Shown: in pieces, positions 45,983 through 47,558 of the stretch | Layout of the letters: each line of letters starts with the position of its first letter | Numbering within the stretch: position 1 is the first letter of the stretch | Assembly: GCF_001426195.1 (NCBI RefSeq) | Contig: NZ_LMRS01000002.1 | Location: 1 to 47,558 of the forward strand | Length of the DNA stretch: 47,558 nucleotides | Reading direction: 5' to 3' | Source of the DNA: Sphingomonas sp. Leaf339 | GTDB taxonomy: Bacteria > Pseudomonadota > Alphaproteobacteria > Sphingomonadales > Sphingomonadaceae | Notes under the pieces: model-generated | What the model saw: the letters and a program-made list of their open reading frames with translations, nothing else | Database searches by the model: none | What the model was told of the DNA's origin: nothing | Position numbers and translations under genes: made by a program

Positions 45983-46921
45983 TTATTCCACCCAGTCGAG
46001 GCCGATGTCGCGGTAGAGCTGGCGGTCTTCGTCCCAGCCGGGTTTCACCTTCACGTGCAGGTACAGGTGCACCGGGCGATCGAGCACGGTGGCGAGTTCG
46101 GCGCGGGCGCGGGCGCCGATTTCCTTGATACGGGCGCCGCCCTTGCCCAGCACGATCGCGCGCTGGGTGGGGCGTTCAACAAGAACCTGCTGGTGGATCT
46201 CGACCGATCCGTCCGCGCGTTCCTCGAACTTCTCGGTTTCGACGGCGCTGGCATAGGGCAGCTCGGCATGGAGCTGGAGGTAGATCTGCTCGCGCGTCAC
46301 CTCGGCGGCGAGCGCGCGTTCGGTGGCGTCGGAGACCTGATCCTCCGGATAATGCCACGGGCCGGGGGGCATCGCGTTCGCCAGCGCGGTCTTCAGTTCG
46401 GGCAGGCCGTCACCGGTCTGGGCGCTGACGAACCAGGTTTCGGCGAAATCGACCTGCGCGTTCAGGCGCTCGGCGTGGATCAGCAGCTTGGCCTTGTCCG
46501 CGAGATCGACCTTGTTGAGGATCAGGTGCTTGGGTTCGGGCCGGTCCTTCAGCGCCTCGGCGATGTCGGTCACCTTCGCGCCCAGTCCGCCCTTGGCATC
46601 GACGACCAGCGCCAGCACGTCGGCGCCCTCGGTGCCGCCCCAGGCGGCCGACACCATCGCGCGGTCGAAGCGGCGGCGTGGTTCGAAGATGCCGGGGGTG
46701 TCGACCAGGAGCAACTGGGCATCGCCCTCCATCGCGACACCGAGCAGGCGAGCGCGCGTGGTCTGCGCCTTGGGGCTGACGATCGCGACCTTCTGGCCAA
46801 CGAGCGCGTTCACCAGGGTCGATTTGCCCGCGTTGGGCGCGCCGACGACGGCGACGAGGCCGCAGCGTTGCGGCGGTGTCGGCTGTTCGGGCCGCTGGTC
46901 GGGGATCGGTTGGTCGGTCAT
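45983..46921 (-). CDS. era: Era GTPase
   Basis: Era is an essential GTPase for 30S ribosome maturation. The 312-residue protein has a Pro/Gln-rich start, G1 GAPNAGKS (27-34), G2 KAQTTR, G3 DTPG, G4 NKVD, and a C-terminal KH RNA-binding domain (VLGKGGARIKEIGARAR). ATG 46921 overlaps the rnc stop as ATGA, the classic rnc-era pair. A longer frame lies inside rnc. Confidence 0.95.
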   Translation of the reverse strand: MTDQPIPDQRPEQPTPPQRCGLVAVVGAPNAGKSTLVNALVGQKVAIVSPKAQTTRARLLGVAMEGDAQLLLVDTPGIFEPRRRFDRAMVSAAWGGTEGADVLALVVDAKGGLGAKVTDIAEALKDRPEPKHLILNKVDLADKAKLLIHAERLNAQVDFAETWFVSAQTGDGLPELKTALANAMPPGPWHYPEDQVSDATERALAAEVTREQIYLQLHAELPYASAVETEKFEERADGSVEIHQQVLVERPTQRAIVLGKGGARIKEIGARARAELATVLDRPVHLYLHVKVKPGWDEDRQLYRDIGLDWVE

Positions 46922-47558
46922 GTACTTACCTTTTCCAGCAGCGCCCGCGCGGCGGCGGTCTCCGCTTCCTGTTTGTTGCCGCCCGTCGCCTGCGCCGTGG
47001 CGAAGGTGCCGATCGCGACGCTGACGGTGAAGCGCGGCGCGTGGCCGGGGCCAGAGCGATCGACAATCGTGTATTCGGGCGGACGCCGGCCGGATGCCGC
47101 CGCCCATTCCTGCAGCGCCGATTTGGGATGCTGCGGCGCCTTGTCATGGCTTTGCACGCGGCCCGTCCAGGCGGCGCGGACGAAGGTGCGGGCGGCGTCG
47201 AGGCCGGCTTCGCGGTACCATGCGCCGATCAGCGCCTCCATCACGTCGCCCAGCACATTGTCACTGTCGATCGCGCCATCGTCGCGCGCCTGCTTGCCGA
47301 GGCGCAGATGATCGCGGACGCCGATCGTGCGCGCGACCTGCGCGCAGACCGCGCCGGTGACCAGCGCGTTGAAGCGTTTCGACAATTGCCCTTCGGGTTC
47401 GGTCGGGAACAGCTCCCACAGCCATTCCGCCACCAGCAGGCCGAGGACGCGGTCGCCGAGAAATTCGAGCCGTTCGTAATTGGCCGCCGCCTGGCTGCCA
47501 TGCGTCATCGCCCGTTCGAACGGGGCGATATCGGCAGGCAGCCGGCCGAACGTGGCGG
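46918..47558 (-). CDS. rnc: Ribonuclease III (5' end outside window)
   Basis: This enzyme cuts double-stranded RNA in rRNA and mRNA processing. The visible 213 codons contain the signature NYERLEFLGDRVL, the second acidic site DVMEALIGAWY, and a C-terminal double-strand RNA-binding domain (DKAPQHPKSALQEWAA to EAETAAARALLEK). The open frame runs to the window edge, so the start lies beyond 47558; an internal ATG at 47508 is not the start. Coupled to era. Confidence 0.95.
   Translation of the reverse strand, partial: ATFGRLPADIAPFERAMTHGSQAAANYERLEFLGDRVLGLLVAEWLWELFPTEPEGQLSKRFNALVTGAVCAQVARTIGVRDHLRLGKQARDDGAIDSDNVLGDVMEALIGAWYREAGLDAARTFVRAAWTGRVQSHDKAPQHPKSALQEWAAASGRRPPEYTIVDRSGPGHAPRFTVSVAIGTFATAQATGGNKQEAETAAARALLEKVST

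Noticed and set aside
45538..46128. A 196-codon plus-strand frame overlapping cobB and its downstream gap
   Set aside because: Out of frame with cobB and Arg/Gly-rich; it is a shadow of the GC-rich gene.

Overview
The window looks like chromosome of a sphingomonad (order Sphingomonadales, most likely Sphingomonas). This rests on gene content and style, not on a database search: high GC coding DNA, a PEPxxWA-CTERM protein, the imuA-imuB-dnaE2 cassette with an alphaproteobacterial LexA box (GAAC-N7-GAAC), and typical alphaproteobacterial forms of UbiH, FtsK and the co-chaperone thioredoxin.

Layout. (1) 1-2,575: a small integrase module. A tyrosine recombinase and a coupled hypothetical gene lie between two perfect 99-bp inverted repeats. 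Each repeat abuts tRNA-Gly sequence: a 3' fragment at the window edge and a damaged tRNA-Gly(GCC) at 2,509-2,572. (2) 2,686-8,331: the SOS mutasome imuA-imuB-dnaE2. (3) 8,398-20,788: housekeeping genes, namely a thioredoxin-TPR co-chaperone, a Lon-N-domain protein, a Trm112-like protein, a frameshifted large membrane protein, PilZ, UbiH, FtsK, an OprB-type porin, LolA, a candidate structured RNA, exonuclease III and a RibA-type GTP cyclohydrolase II. (4) 20,802-36,463: one uninterrupted minus-strand flagellar run with mostly overlapping or near-touching genes: sigma-54 activator, fliE, F, G, H, I, J, K, L, M, N, O, P, Q, R, flhB, fliD, fliS. The flagellin gene is divergent from its head. (5) 37,578-40,448: hairpins, nhaA, tRNA-Arg(CCG), nth and dapB. 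(6) About 40,450-45,160: a gene-poor, less GC-rich accessory stretch with an amber-interrupted TPR/TonB-like gene between direct repeats, a two-winged-helix regulator, a PEP-CTERM protein and small unknown genes. (7) 45,158-47,558: sirtuin cobB, then era and a partial rnc on the minus strand.

How the genes work together. The flagellar run supplies the MS ring, C ring, export gate and ATPase, hook-length control, filament cap and filament chaperone. Its first gene is the likely activator of sigma-54 flagellar promoters and lies back-to-back with the filament gene. Rod, hook, flhA and stator genes are not in the window. The mutasome gives SOS-induced translesion synthesis. I found no CRISPR array, insertion sequence, rRNA or convincing new defence system. 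The most unusual items are the inverted-repeat/tRNA-Gly arrangement at the left edge, the structured RNA before xthA, the FliM without a CheY-docking peptide, and the low-GC insert in cobB.
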